From positions 57,493,524 through 57,557,523 of the forward strand of contig CM031859.1 of NCBI GenBank assembly GCA_018697195.1: 64,000 nt of DNA, written 5' to 3'. The notes under the pieces are model-generated. The model was not told where the DNA came from. It ran no database searches and worked only from the letters and a program-made list of their open reading frames with translations. This document shows positions 52,001 through 63,996 of the stretch, piece by piece. The DNA comes from Certhia americana (Eukaryota; Chordata; Aves; Passeriformes; Certhiidae). Each line of letters opens with the position of its first letter. Position 1 is the stretch's first letter. A program made the position numbers and the translations under genes.

Positions 52001-53554
52001 CCTGCAAGAAAGTTAATACTGTTGATCTTATTTCTTGAAAATTGAATTTCAGTTGATGTTTCTTGAACTTCTTCATAGTATTCTTCAGTAAAGAGGGAGA
52101 AATCATGAACCTTGACATGCAGAATTCTTTCCTCAGTCTTCTTTGGAGAGAGAGAGGCAAAATTTGCAGCTATTCCCTGTCTGCCTGCTCCTTTCTAAAA
52201 CTCATATATTTTCAAATCTGTAAAGACTCCAAGAGGTTCAATGGAGAGAAAATGTGTTTTCATCTAAGCTACCTGGTGGCATGCTATTACACAGATTCAC
52301 ACAAACAGATGCACACCTGCCCTTAACCTTGACAGGCCTTTAGCATGGCCTTCCATGCCTCTAACACTAAGACAAATTCATCAAAGAACAGGGAATAGGA
52401 AAAAGAACTTTAAATACAAGAATGAGTGAGTAAAAATCATGGCAGAGCCTAGTCCACCATTCACAGTGCACGTTGCTTTGCAAGCACTGAAAAATGCAGA
52501 AAGTTCCACTATAGTTCTTTAGGAAATCCCCATTTCTACATCTTCCACCTTTCTCAAACCTGAAGCTGAAATGATATCTAGGGGCCCCAGAGAGACCATG
52601 CAAAAGCCAGTGCCAACTGATAAGAACCTGGTACGTCTACTTCCTGCTCTTCTTTCTTCTTCTCTTCTGATTTATAGCTTACTATTGGGAAGCAAGTAAG
52701 GAGCTGATCAGAGTCCTGCACCTTGTAATTCATGCCAATCCTGCTCTGGAAATGCTGCAACACAGTTGGCACTGAGGGAACTCCAGGTCAAAACAGGAGG
52801 TATCAAGTTAGCTCAAGTGCTGTTTGCGTTGGGGTGAAGACAATGACCACAGTATAGGGTCCGTCTATGCCCTGCTTTGATTAACATCATCCTGTTCTAG
52901 ATGATGCTTCTCTCTTTCTCTCTTGTTCTTTAGAAATCCTGCACCTAAGCAGCAAGCATGAAAATCCCCAGTTATATTGCTGGCATTATTTTATTCTTCC
53001 TCTCCTTCACACATTTCTGACTGCTCCCACAATGGCTTCACAGCACTAGTTTCTTCATTTATTGTAAACCTAACACAATGGTAGTATCAAAGCATCAGCC
53101 TGGCTTGTTGATCACCCAAGAAGTCCTTGATGATTTTCTGAGGAGAAAATATTGAGGAAGGAACAAAAGGTGCACAAAAGTCTGTATTTTTTTCTTTTTC
53201 AATCATAAAAGGTAGGTAAATAAGCAGGGTTTATAAACTCAGGGTTTGTAAACATCACTAATTTCTCTTGCGATATTTCATTAGCTTTATTTTTAATTCA
53301 TGTACATGTAAAGGGTCACATTTGTGAAACATGGTTTTTATTAGCTGTGAAAATATTATGATTCACTGTTATTATCACAATAAATTTATTGTTCAGGGAG
53401 TCCTTTATAGAGATCCAGTTCAGCAAAGCTCTTAAACAAATGTTTATACTTCAGTAATGCTATGTACAAAACAACATCCTACATTTCTTGATTTTCCAAG
53501 ATGGTTATTGGGATGCCTACTTTGACAGAAACATTTCCTACAAACATACACCCA

Positions 53555-53555
<1 letters not shown>
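49061..53555. other. Non-coding stretch, nothing recognised
   Basis: Contains a poly-A run at 49821-49837. The remaining sequence is AT-rich with only short open frames. Confidence 0.6.

Positions 53556-53593
<38 letters not shown>
53556..53593. repeat. (CA)n microsatellite, about 19 units
   Basis: An uninterrupted CA dinucleotide run. It is likely polymorphic. Confidence 0.95.
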
Positions 53594-53596
<3 letters not shown>

Positions 53597-54189
53597 TTAA
53601 TAAAGGAATTGTTGAGTTTTCTTCTTAACAATGAATAACTAAGCAATGAACAATCACATTGGCAAACAAACTAATTGTAGGTTCCAAATTAAAAACAACT
53701 CCTGTGTCTGTGTGGATCAAGTCACATTTCAATCTTGCTTTACACCTGGGACTCCACAATGCTATTGCATTTAGTAGGAATAATAATAATAGTGCTAACA
53801 GCAATCTGAGCCTTGCTCTCAAAGGTATCTCTTTCCACACACAGTGACTGCTGTGGTACTCTGTCTTCACTGGGATAAAGCTCCTTGTACCACAGTGTAT
53901 CAGGAAAATAAAGGAAGTGCACTTCCTCAGCAAATGCACCTAAGTCCTGCTCTGCCCACCCAAACCCAAAGGCACATGAAGATTTTCAATGCCTCCCAGC
54001 AAATGCATTCCCTGGGCATCATGAGGAATGTTGACCATACCACAGATGATTCCACCCTGCATCCCAGCAAACGTCATCTTAATGATTTCAGCCGTAGCAA
54101 ATGATCTGGGAAAGCAGAGATGGACAGAAAACATTGAATTGACGTTCTACATGTTTTCAGTTAAGAAAAAAATGTCTTGCTAAATTTCT
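53594..54189. other. Non-coding stretch
   Basis: No gene recognised. Overlapping open frames of 60-104 codons on both strands carry no motif. Confidence 0.55.
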
Positions 54190-54300
54190 AAAGAAAAAAA
54201 AAATTTAATGCTTTGGTGTTTCTTTGATTTTTAATTTTAATTTTTTTTAATTTTTTAATTTTTAATTTTTTTTTTAATTTTTTTTTAATCTTATTTTGTC
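54190..54300. repeat. T-rich (T3-10 AA)n low-complexity tract
   Basis: Long T runs separated by AA, preceded by a short A run. Confidence 0.85.
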
Positions 54301-54764
54301 AGAGATACTAAGATAAATGAACTGTATGAACTTTTCTTAGCAAGTAATGTTTCAACACAAAAACACAAACAATTATGAAAAAAAATGTTCATTTGGGATT
54401 TTTATGTTAAACCACTGTACACTCTTGGAAATGAAAAGAAGGTAGAGAAGTAGAAATGCAGGATAGCTTGTTTTCCCATGAGTCAAAGGCATCAGCTCTT
54501 GTCTTTCCATGTCATCTTGCTATCAATAAGCTGTTGCTAGGATGTGAATGTTTCCATGGCAATGCATGAACTCTTAGTTTCACTAACAGCACTGCTCTCC
54601 ACACACACACTCTTCCATTTTCTGAGATTATTTATTTTTTCATACCTCAGGAACAAATATGGAAATGAAAACAGAACAAGGCGGGCAAATCCTACATCAG
54701 ACTAAAACCTAGAAAGGCCTGAGAATTGGGTGTGACTCCAGGTAAATGTCTCTGAGACAGCATC
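54301..54764. other. Non-coding stretch leading into the CpG-rich block
   Basis: AT-rich with no recognised feature. A short (CA)n lies near 54600. Confidence 0.55.
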
Positions 54765-55256
54765 ATGGCTTTTGCCATAGTTTACAGCTGCTTACTTCTG
54801 CTTCAGATTTCGGGCATGGAGCAGAGAACGATATCACGTTCAGGAATTTTTTTGAAACCTGAAAGGCAGCAGCTTGTGCAGAGAAAACTGCATTTTCAGC
54901 CCCGGCTTTGCCGGATGTGGAGCATTTCTGCAGGCAGAGCCCTCTGTGCTTGTGCTCGGTGGAGGCGGGCGAGCGGAGCCGGGCGGCGATTGCCACCTGT
55001 TGGGTCTGGAACGGCAACTGCAGGGCCGAAACGGCAACTCCAGGGCTGGAATGGCAACTGCAGGGCTGGAATGGCAACTGCAGGGCTGGAATGGCAACCG
55101 CAGGGCCGGAATGGCAGCTGGGGTCCGGGACGCCCCGGCCCTGGGGAGGGAGCAGCGGCACCGCCGCCCCCGCAGCGCCCGCAGTCACTGGTGCTCCATC
55201 CTGGCCGGCAGGCGCTGACCTTTTCCCGAGAAACTGTTCGAGTAAACAGATATTAA
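54765..55256 (+). other. 163-codon open frame of unknown status in CpG-rich block
   Basis: An ATG-initiated open frame with a good start context (A at -3, G at +4). Residues 1-17 are hydrophobic (MAFAIVYSC followed by LLLLQISG) and resemble a signal peptide. The middle (about residues 78-122) encodes the 20-bp minisatellite as G/N/W/A-rich repeats. The C-terminal third is rich in P, G and A. It ends at TAA. Against it being a gene, two other plus frames and one minus frame (141 codons) are also open over the same DNA, and no domain is recognisable. A donor-like CGG|GTGAGA follows at 55275/55276. I infer a chance open frame, with a small possibility of a lineage-specific exon. Confidence 0.2.
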
Positions 55257-55270
55257 CCTGGTATCTACAA
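54895..55270. promoter_or_regulatory. CpG-island-like block
   Basis: About 375 bp, clearly GC-rich, with roughly 27 CpG dinucleotides by hand count in 360 bp, against very few in the flanking kilobases. It includes GGCGGGCGAG and CCGCCGCCCC words of the kind bound by SP1-like factors. This density is typical of vertebrate promoters and orphan CpG islands. A GC-rich LTR or a GC-biased minisatellite is the main alternative. Confidence 0.55.
55003..55130. repeat. 20-bp minisatellite, about six units
   Basis: A unit close to AACTGCAGGGCTGGAATGGC repeats with 20-bp spacing, with variants such as GGCCGAAACGGC and CTCCAGG. It is GC-rich and embedded in the CpG-rich block. Confidence 0.9.
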
Positions 55271-55280
55271 GTCGGGTGAG
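55271..55280 (+). promoter_or_regulatory. Splice-donor-like site
   Basis: GTCGG|GTGAG matches a good 5' splice consensus at the downstream edge of the CpG-rich block, where a first exon would end. This is motif-level evidence only. Confidence 0.2.
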
Positions 55281-55390
55281 AAAATCAAGCGGTGCAGCTA
55301 CTTTTCCTCTCCTCCTCTCTGATTCTTACAGGAGGGGAAACACCTTGGAAAGAAATTTGTTGTCTGCATCTGTTGTCTCCCTCCTTACGC

Positions 55391-55440
55391 AAAGGAGACG
55401 ACAGGGATAAGGCCATAGCTATCACCTCTGTCGCTCCTTT
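55391..55440. repeat. Imperfect inverted repeat (13-bp stem, one bulge)
   Basis: AAAGGAGACGACAG (55391-55404) pairs with CTGTCGCTCCTTT (55428-55440) with one bulged base. An inner GATA/TATC pair extends the structure. A further near-copy, AAAGGAGACAGGGA, lies around 55465-55478, and GTCTCC at 55375-55380 can compete for the same arm. Confidence 0.7.
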
Positions 55441-55480
55441 TGTGATTTCTTTTTCAAGCAAAACAAAGGAGACAGGGAGT

Positions 55481-58400
55481 TAAATGGCAAAGGGAGAAAC
55501 GGAAGTGTCTCTTCTCACCTTGCTGCTCCATGTCCAAAACATACTGGGAGCTTCTGGCATCTCCTTGAGATGGACCTAAGCACTGACATCATTCTCCTAC
55601 CGCTAAGAAACTTGACTGGCTCAGCTATCTGCTCCTTTCAGGAGCCTTGCAGCTGATCCTACTGCTCAATCATCACCATGAACCTGACTAGACACCTCAG
55701 GCTCAATTCAGATCTTTCTGAATCTAGAGAGCAAAGCCAGAAGGAAGAAGAAGGTAGTAGGTTACAGAAAAATCATATGCAAACAGGTAAGAATCTTGGG
55801 AGAGATTCTGATTCAGCACATAGAAAGTTGTAGTTAAGGCAATTAAAGAAATGCTGATCTGTAGTTGCTTCTTTGCCTCCATTTATTAGGTGGCTTTCTA
55901 GGAAAAAATGTGTGACAGTAAATCCCAACAAGTATAGCCCTTGAGGTGGTGAAGTTTGAGGGCAATGAAGGTGATTTGCCACACTAGAAATAAGTTTCAG
56001 AAACTCATAAAATTCTGTAAAAGCTTTGTTTTAGAGTGGATGTGATCAACAAAAAATAAGAGGCACATTTATTCTGTTCTTAATGACAGCAAAATAAAAG
56101 CACAGACCCCGATTTATGAGCTCTTTATGTTCCACCCCTTCTGTCTCACTTGTGTGAGGAAACTTGTGTGACAACTTGTGCTAGACTCTCAAATACACTA
56201 TGACTTTTTTTTTCTCCTTAGCAATAAAACATACATATATCTGGCATTAATTACTTTGTGTTGTTTTTTGCCAAATGGTTTGACAGCTCTCCTTGATCAT
56301 GGGACAACAATTTTCTTTAAAATATTCAATTTTCTAGACAGCCACATTAAGCACAGACAGTTTTCTACAGCCAAAATGAAGACTATTTATGGAACTCTTT
56401 TGTTAAAGATTGATCTGTTACTGCTCTTCATCATTTGGCTGGTCCTCTGCTTTCCACAAACCCCACACAGTTAGAATCTCACCAGTCACATACTCAGAGA
56501 GGTAATCAGGATCTCCTGGAACAATGACTTTATCTCTCAGCAACCACTGCCTTTCTTCACTTTGATATATCTGCCCTTTCACTGAGCATATTTTCCAGTG
56601 CCACTTTGAAAGTTTAAGTGTTTTTAATTGCTTCCTTCTGAGAGGCAAATGAATCAAAAGAAGATCAGCCTCCGACCCATATACATGTTTGAAGCATTTT
56701 TAAGCCTAAGCATTGTTCCTCACATTCCAAAATTATTGTAGGGCCTGTGACCTGTAACTAGCAATTGTGATCTTACTGGTTCACATTCAAAACATTAGTT
56801 GATTTCTCATAGCTACTATCTTACCAGTAGACTTACCATAGTCTTACCATAAGACTGTCCTTTTTAACCAATATTACCTGAAGATGCTGAGCTGTGACAG
56901 CTGGGGATACAACACTACAAACTTTGTGGCTCATAATGAACCAATTGCAAAGAGTTAATAATATACACATTTGGCTTAGTCATGTTGCTCAAAAGCTGGA
57001 ATGGGGGACTATCACTGGCCCAAACAACTCATGAGGACACAAGATAAAAAGAACAACACTGTCAGAATTGCCATTAGCTGTGCCAAATTCATTGAGAATG
57101 TCAAATACATTCAGATTTTTTTAATGTTGTCATTTATCCATTTTCAAAACACTTTATTTGAATGAAAAGTGACTCAGCTTGAGACATGGCATAACTTATG
57201 CTCAGCTTTGACCATTTCTATGAAGTTGAAGATAAAGTATATGCTAAAATATGGTCTGAAACCCACACAGGCCAGTGAAATCCTGCAATGGACTTCAGTG
57301 GGCTCTTTGGGATTACAACAAAATGAGACATATTAAAGGTAAGAAGAAGCATTTACAGAAGATAGCACTTTGAAAGGACTACATTAAGTTCCTAAGAACA
57401 ACCTCCAGAGGAGACTCAAAGGAAAAACACCAGCATATCTCTCAGCATTCCTTTCTGCCATGTAAATTGTTTTCAAGGGGTACCAGCTATTTTCCCACTG
57501 CAAGACAATAATGTGAAAACCTCTCTGGATTCTCAGCCATCTTCAGATGCTGCTGGGGGAATGCTGCTGAGAAGATCACTGGCAGGACCCAAGGCCGTCC
57601 TCCAAGGCCAGAGATAAGACAAAAATAGCACAGTAATTGTCCTGCACTGCTCCCATGGCTGCAGTGCTCTTGCACCCAAGCGAGCTTGTTTAAAGCAAAC
57701 ATGATGCAGTCCTTTCCTTGGGCACCCCACCACACGGTATAAACACACTTCTGCTTTCCATCATAGCTGGCAGTTCTCATCCTTCCTGCTTTGAATACAG
57801 AGCTAAAACCCTTCTTTTCAATCTGGGAGAATGAGTTTACAAAATAAGTTGGGGCTACAAACACCGTCTTTTCCATCATCTTCCTCAGATCCCTACCAAC
57901 ATTTCTTGACTTCTCTTACAGCAAGACCATCAAGGAGTGGGGGATAAAACAGTATGATATTTAAAAATTATTATAGTGTAAAATAATTTAGATCAACAAA
58001 CATTAAAGGCACCCAAATGCAGTCTTGTAGGTTTTGCACAATGTCACTATGAGGAAAGTGAAGGTTTCTTCCAAAGAAGGTAATTTCATCAGTAATAAAT
58101 GAAGAAAAATTGAAGGCAACTTCTGAAGTACTTAGTGAAAGGATTGTAGCCTTTAAAACAGGTGAGGATTTGGAAAGGTTCTAAGAGGGAATATTACAAT
58201 TCCTAGCTCACCCAAACACATTTTATTATATCTTATAATTTCTAGATTCACTTATCTAATAATACATTTTCTCAATTTTTTTATTTCCGGTTTCAGATGA
58301 GCTAATTACAACAGCTTATAAATACATTTAAACATATTACAACTAAAACTGTTTAGCTATGTTTCTAACTTGAGCTCTACTTAATTTAAATTTTTGCCTG

Positions 58401-59983
58401 TGTATGAATCAAAAGAGCATGAACCTATTCTAAGTACTCTTATTTAGTGACAGAATTTGATGCAAACCCAGGTACAACTTGTAGAGAAATTGACTACAAA
58501 TTTACTACAAAGAGAAATTTACTACAAAGTAAATCTACACAAAATACATTATATTACATGATTTTCAGCATTTACCAGTCTTTCTTTAATATTTTACTTT
58601 CTTCAGTTCTCCTTGTTTATGCAAGATAAAATTAATGTTTTCTTAATACCAAAGAACCTGATGTTTTCTGTATGTTTGTCACTTACCTGTTTCAGTTTCT
58701 TAATCTAGGGTTGTCATTGCATAAAAACTGTCCTTTTATCTGCATTCACCAAGTTTTATGTCCTGCATACTCTCAAGACAGCTTGCTTTTCATTTTTGTT
58801 ACTGCTAATAGAGCTAACATTCTTTTACAGTTTTATTCTGAAAATGTCTTTATTTCACCTCTGAGGAATGTAAGATAATATCTAATTTGGAGATGCAGCA
58901 TATCAGGAAATCTGGATTGCAGTTTAAGTTCAACAAGAAATGGCATCTGGTATGATTAGACATCTGCTAAAAAGCCTCAGATTTCAGCCCTAACAGAGCC
59001 ATCCAGGATTTCCTCACATTTTGGAAATTATGTTTCTAGGGATGAAGGGGGGGAAAGCGGGGGCATAATTTCTAGAAGATTCAATATAACATTATTTTGG
59101 CAGCACTTGATGGCACAGTCATATGCCATCAGTACTTGGTATGGCCCATGGAGAAAAGAAAAAGGTATGGGGGGCTTTCTGGTGGCACCAAGCCATCAGG
59201 ACAGCTGAGTCAGCTAGATTGGGACACTCTTCCAACTCTGATGGTGACCGCTTACAAGGAGGAAGGAATGGCTCAGCAAAGGTGGTGTAGAGACTTCCCC
59301 AAAGCAACAGGGCAGCAACCAATAGTCATAAGCTGGATACCTCCTTTGCCTACGCCAAGCTCCTGGAAGGTCAGACTGACTGCTGGTGAGGGAATGGGAC
59401 AGAATTTTGGGGGATTGAGGAAGTTGCATTCACACTCATGCTTTTATTCAATACCCCACACTTGAAATTTGTCTGCCCTAGACAATGGCTCCATCCCCTC
59501 CCTGTCTCTCTTCTAGTCTGTGTTTCTCTGTCTGTTTTCCTTGCTGTATTCCTGTCCAAGGGCAGGAGCAGCTAAGACTGAGCCCAGGTGTGTTCTCTGC
59601 TGATTTGCACTGTAATGTCTTGCTTAAACCTACTCTGCAAACAAATTTACAGTTAGATAGACTTTTGGCCATTGTGAACCAGAATAAAAAGAAATAATAT
59701 TCCCGGCAGAATTCCTTCTAAGAATGTAGAGCAGATACAAACTTTTTTCCAGTGATCAGTTCCAGTCTCCTCCTAGTACCAGCTGTTATACTACAGATCC
59801 TTTCACAGACCTGGTCAAGTTTGGTCAGACTCCAATCCTGACACTATTTAGCATTTCAATCCCTTTACTGCTCTCAGAAAACATTCCCAGAACGCGATTC
59901 TTAGAAGCAAAAACCTTCCCCCAGTATTGACAGAATATAAAAACATTCACTAGAAGTGTACTTTGCATATTTAGTTCTGCCTT
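55481..59983. other. Non-coding stretch, nothing recognised
   Basis: AT-rich. The frames at 57487-57879 (minus, 130 codons) and 59097-59465 (plus, 122 codons) have no recognisable motif and have open frames opposite or overlapping. A short direct duplication of an AAATTTACTACAAAG word lies around 58497-58530. Confidence 0.5.
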
Positions 59984-60047
59984 AGGACTGGGGAAGAATG
60001 AAGTATGTTCCCAAGGCTCCTTCCAGTCTTAAAATTCTATGATGTAA
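59984..60047 (+). mobile_element. CR1-type LINE 3' tail, short
   Basis: About 60 bp resembling the extreme 3' end of avian CR1: 'aggactgggg', 'aaggctccttccag' and 'attctatgatg'. It is too short for a subfamily call. Confidence 0.5.
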
Positions 60048-62036
60048 ATTTATTTCCCTGTGTATTCATCTTTCTGTGTAACCAGTCTATTTACCTATGG
60101 CTTTCCATGACCAGCAACGATTGTTCCCCTTATGTTATGGCACAGCGTCTTAAACATAGACCTTTGTGAGGTGTTTAGACCAAAAGTAAAGAGAAAGCAC
60201 TTCATCATTCCAATAGTATTAACATATTTTCCACAGTTAACATATAGTTAATCTAAAGTAAGGTTAGCAAATACTTTTTGCCCATAGACTACAGCATGAT
60301 ACTGTATATAATAATATATAATTTCAGCGAGGCTGAAGTTTTGATTCCTTTTGATGTATCACAGCTATCAGCTTGTCTAGAGTTACTTGGGTAGTAATTA
60401 TGTTCCTCTCACAACACCTCAATAAAAGAACTCATTGTATGGTGGAAATTCTCACTTTGAAAGTGATCTTATCTAGATAGCATTGTCAAGTCTGGGTCTT
60501 TTTTATTGTTTGTTGTTATTATTCTGGAAGGCAGCTTTTGCCTTCTTATCTGATTTGCTGTTGTTTACAAATTGCTTAGTGAATGTAACCTCTGGGAGAA
60601 GAATATTAACGATGAATTGGCAGCCAAGATAGAATATTAGCAAGCATGGCTTCACAGTTTAGTAGTTTGAAAATTCAGATTTAAGTGAGGAGACTCAGGT
60701 TCTCACTCTAGTTTACAGACCATTTGTGTGCTCTAGTCAAAGTCTGCTTGACATAAGTTATTGTTTAAACAGGAGTCCCATGCTATTTATCTCCCAGGTG
60801 AACAGTCAAAAGTGATGTCAGGAGAAGCAAAATTCTGCATATGTGTTGTAACCAGGGAGCTCTTGCTCAGCAAGAAACCTGCTTGGAAAGAAAGCAATGG
60901 TTACCCTGCAGTGTCACCTGCAACCTGGGCAGCATGCTCTGAAATTGCTCACAGGATAAAACCCCTTAATCTAGACAGGTGAAGGAGCCCCTTCAATGGA
61001 TCTCATATGGATTCCTTTATTTTCCAGTAAAATGGGAATGCCACACTGTCAGATACAGTGCCTCAGATGAGAGAAAAGCTGCTAGCAGCTCTCAGATGCC
61101 TATTGGATTCAAATTGTTTCATTTAATAGTCTCAGACAGTTGTCAGTGGGGAAACTGAAATCAACTTATAGTCAGTGCCAAAGTCCAAGACTAAGTCTTA
61201 AATCAAATGATCACATTCCTTTCTCAGACCTTGCCACAACCTAGCATTTCTATAACACATATACCTCCATACTATATTATCTCTCAGTCATGCACAACTG
61301 CTACCTATAGCAGTGTGGAAGTCTCCTTTTCCCAGTTTCAATATTTCAAAACCATCCAAAAAAAAAAAAAAAAAAGCTGTGCAGATGTTCTACAGAAATC
61401 AAGCACAAGATGACCTTCTTTTGCTCTTTAATTTATGGTATATTAAACAAACTGTAAATGTTGAATTTATAACATTCTGCTTGTCACAAACTTCAGGTTT
61501 CTTTGCAGCTATCTAGGATTTAGCACTTCATTCTACTTTTACAATTACTTTGCCCAAACATGGCGAAAAATTAAATCTACAGAAAGCCTAACTAGCTCTT
61601 GAATAATCTATCAGTGGTCACTACCCACATGCAGTTAGTCTGCAGAGAGCTTTTTGATCTCCAAGGGAATTACTTGCACATAAGAAAAACATTGATTCAT
61701 TTCTTATGTTTGTTTAAACATTGTCAGACATATATATAGGACATATATTTTTAGCTCATTGTTTAAAATTTCATAAGGGCTGGTGGCATGCTACGAGCAC
61801 TTATCTGTCATGTACCAGCGAGGAGATTGCAGGAGACACCATGTTCAGTTGAACTGAAATTTTCTCAAATTTTGTCCCATGTGGCAATTCCTTCCCCAGG
61901 TATCAGTACCAGACCCATCCTGTTCTCAAAAATAACTTGGCCTGAAATCTTTGGAAGGGCTGAACTGTCAGCAGCAAAAGTCTGCCTATTGAGTCTTCTT
62001 TTTATTTTCCTTCTCATGGTGTGAGTCTTGGAGTAA
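60048..62036. other. AT-rich non-coding stretch
   Basis: No gene recognised. A poly-A run is at 61358-61375 and an AT-alternating palindromic run lies near 60303-60320. Confidence 0.6.
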
Positions 62037-62106
62037 TCCTGTGCAGGGCCGGGAGTTGGACTTTGGTGATCCTTGTGGGTCCCTTCCACCTTCAGATATT
62101 CTATCT
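62037..62106 (+). mobile_element. CR1-type LINE 3' tail, short
   Basis: About 70 bp with the words 'gtgcagggccgggagttgga', 'gatccttgtgggtcccttcc' and 'gatattctat', the conserved 3' end of avian CR1 copies. It is strongly 5'-truncated. Confidence 0.8.
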
Positions 62107-62922
62107 CTCCGAAACATTTTTCTAAGATCAGAAAAAAGTTTGAAAGTTTCTGGGAAACTCAGCATGTGTATGAATTCTGTGCCAAAGGAGCACTACCTTC
62201 ACAAAGGGATTTTCTTTTTATATCTTATTCACTAATATAAAAACTTAATGTACAATAGGCAATTGGATACCATTTTAACAAAATAAGATAAAATATAAGT
62301 AGACTGTATCCTTTGCAGTCAAGCAAATTCCACTATCTTTCTTGCCAGTGGATATCCCCAGCTCACCTCTTTTTCTCATGTCAGTTTTCCAGTCATCTGA
62401 TTTTCAACTTAACTAGAGCTATGCTGACACAAACCACTTGAAACAGCTACTCATAAATTCCGTAGTGCTACTTACATCTTATTCTGTCCCCAGTGGTTAT
62501 CATGTATTATTTCCTGTATTATCAGACAGTAACTGCCACAGGCTTGCTAGAAGAGTTGGTTTAAATGCATAAAGAATACAGCTACATAAAGAACTGCGTG
62601 TCTTGGGTGTTTATAGATCTAGTCCTGATTTAATTAACCTAAAGCATATAATTAAATAGGAGGTGAATGCATGAATACCTATGTGGCTGAATTGCAAATC
62701 AGAAATTCATAAACTAAGGTCACAGCTTGCTTAACATTCACAAAACATGCCCACAGATTCGATTTTTTTTTCCTCCAATCCAGAGAGCAATTCAAATAAC
62801 ACTAAAATTTAATACATCCCTGGGTTTTTGCTCATGCAGTAATCAGCACCCTTTTCCTGACGAGAAACCAAACTAGGTTAAGACCAGCAGTTTGAACCCA
62901 GTATTCCTTAACCTGTAGGATA
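62107..62922. other. Non-coding stretch
   Basis: No feature recognised. Confidence 0.6.
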
Positions 62923-63019
62923 AGGAAAAAGAAAAAGAAAAAGAAAAAGAAAAAGAAAAAGAAAAAGTGAAAAAAGAAAAAGATAAAAAAGAAAAATAGA
63001 AAAAGAAAAAAGAAAAAGT
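62923..63019. repeat. (GAAAAA)n microsatellite
   Basis: Seven clean GAAAAA hexamers, then about eight irregular ones interrupted by GT, AT and extra A. The minus-strand open frames across it read as phenylalanine- and leucine-rich artefacts. Confidence 0.93.
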
Positions 63020-63918
63020 AAGGAATTATTGTCTTCATCAAAAAAAGAAAACTGAAAAGGAGAGCTTGCTTTTCTGGCTTTGTACACTGTTTTCTTTGAC
63101 AAAAATATTTTTACAACCCTAAGCCTCTCTGGCTTTTCATTCCTTTTCCCAGGAGTTCTCCTAATGCAACAGCAGATGAGGACATGCTGAGCAAATTCAC
63201 TCAGCTCTGACATGGTAAAGAATGATGCTGAGCAAAGAGTAGCTGCATCTTTAGCAAACCAACACAGCTACTTTGCTTTCTGCAGAAATTATGAATAGGA
63301 AAAATATATTTCCTTTAAAGAAACTGTTCGCACAGATAGCTTTAGAGTATGTGTAGTGTATGCTGAGGCAAACTAGATAATGGGGGTGCTTATTTGCAGT
63401 CAGGGAACTCAGATTAATCATAAAACAAATTAGACATCAGCAAGTCACTGTTAAGAGTGCATATATAGTGGGTGGTAAACAGTGGCCAAAAAGAGCAGAC
63501 AAACATAAAAGGGTATTTGCAGAAAATATCTGCATACCTAATACTATAGTGCCATATCTTTGAAAATAATTGGAATATCCTTAACTGCATTGCCTACTGG
63601 AAGTCATGATGAATGGGTAGAGGAAGAGACACTGACATTTGAAAATATTACATTAAATACAAATCGGTGTCAATGTCTTTCAGACAAGACAGGGCTAAAT
63701 ACAAAATGCCTACAATTCAATTTTGTTGTTATTTACAGCTGACTGTGGAATTCTGATGAATGCATAAGGATAAAAGAGAGACGTAGGTGGTTCTCAGACA
63801 CTATAAAAATAGCATTAACATACTTACTTGGCTATGAAACAAAAACAAGAATTACAAAAGACACCAGGTAAGGCTCCCTGACAGTTTCCTCGTGTATTAT
63901 TCTAGCTCATTACTACAG
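63020..63918. other. Non-coding stretch
   Basis: No feature recognised. Confidence 0.6.
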
Positions 63919-63996
63919 GAGGTAGGGGAAGGGGAGAGGGGAGGGGAGGGGAGGGGGGGGAGGGGTAGGGAGGGGAGGGGGGGATTGGTAGGGGAA
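63919..63996. repeat. (GGGGA)n G-rich tract, G-quadruplex prone, at window edge
   Basis: More than ten runs of three or more G separated by A, AA or TA. It probably continues beyond the window. The plus strand fits the G-quadruplex pattern many times over. Confidence 0.9.

Noticed and set aside
54763..55188. 141-codon minus-strand open frame
   Set aside because: Antisense to the other open frames. It encodes the 20-bp repeat as Pro/Cys/His-rich words and is explained by GC-rich composition.
57487..57879. 130-codon minus-strand open frame
   Set aside because: No recognisable family; an overlapping frame on the same strand is also open.
59097..59465. 122-codon plus-strand open frame
   Set aside because: No recognisable motif, and two minus-strand frames are open across it.
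62832..63213. Phe/Leu-rich minus-strand open frames
   Set aside because: Direct translation of the GAAAAA microsatellite.
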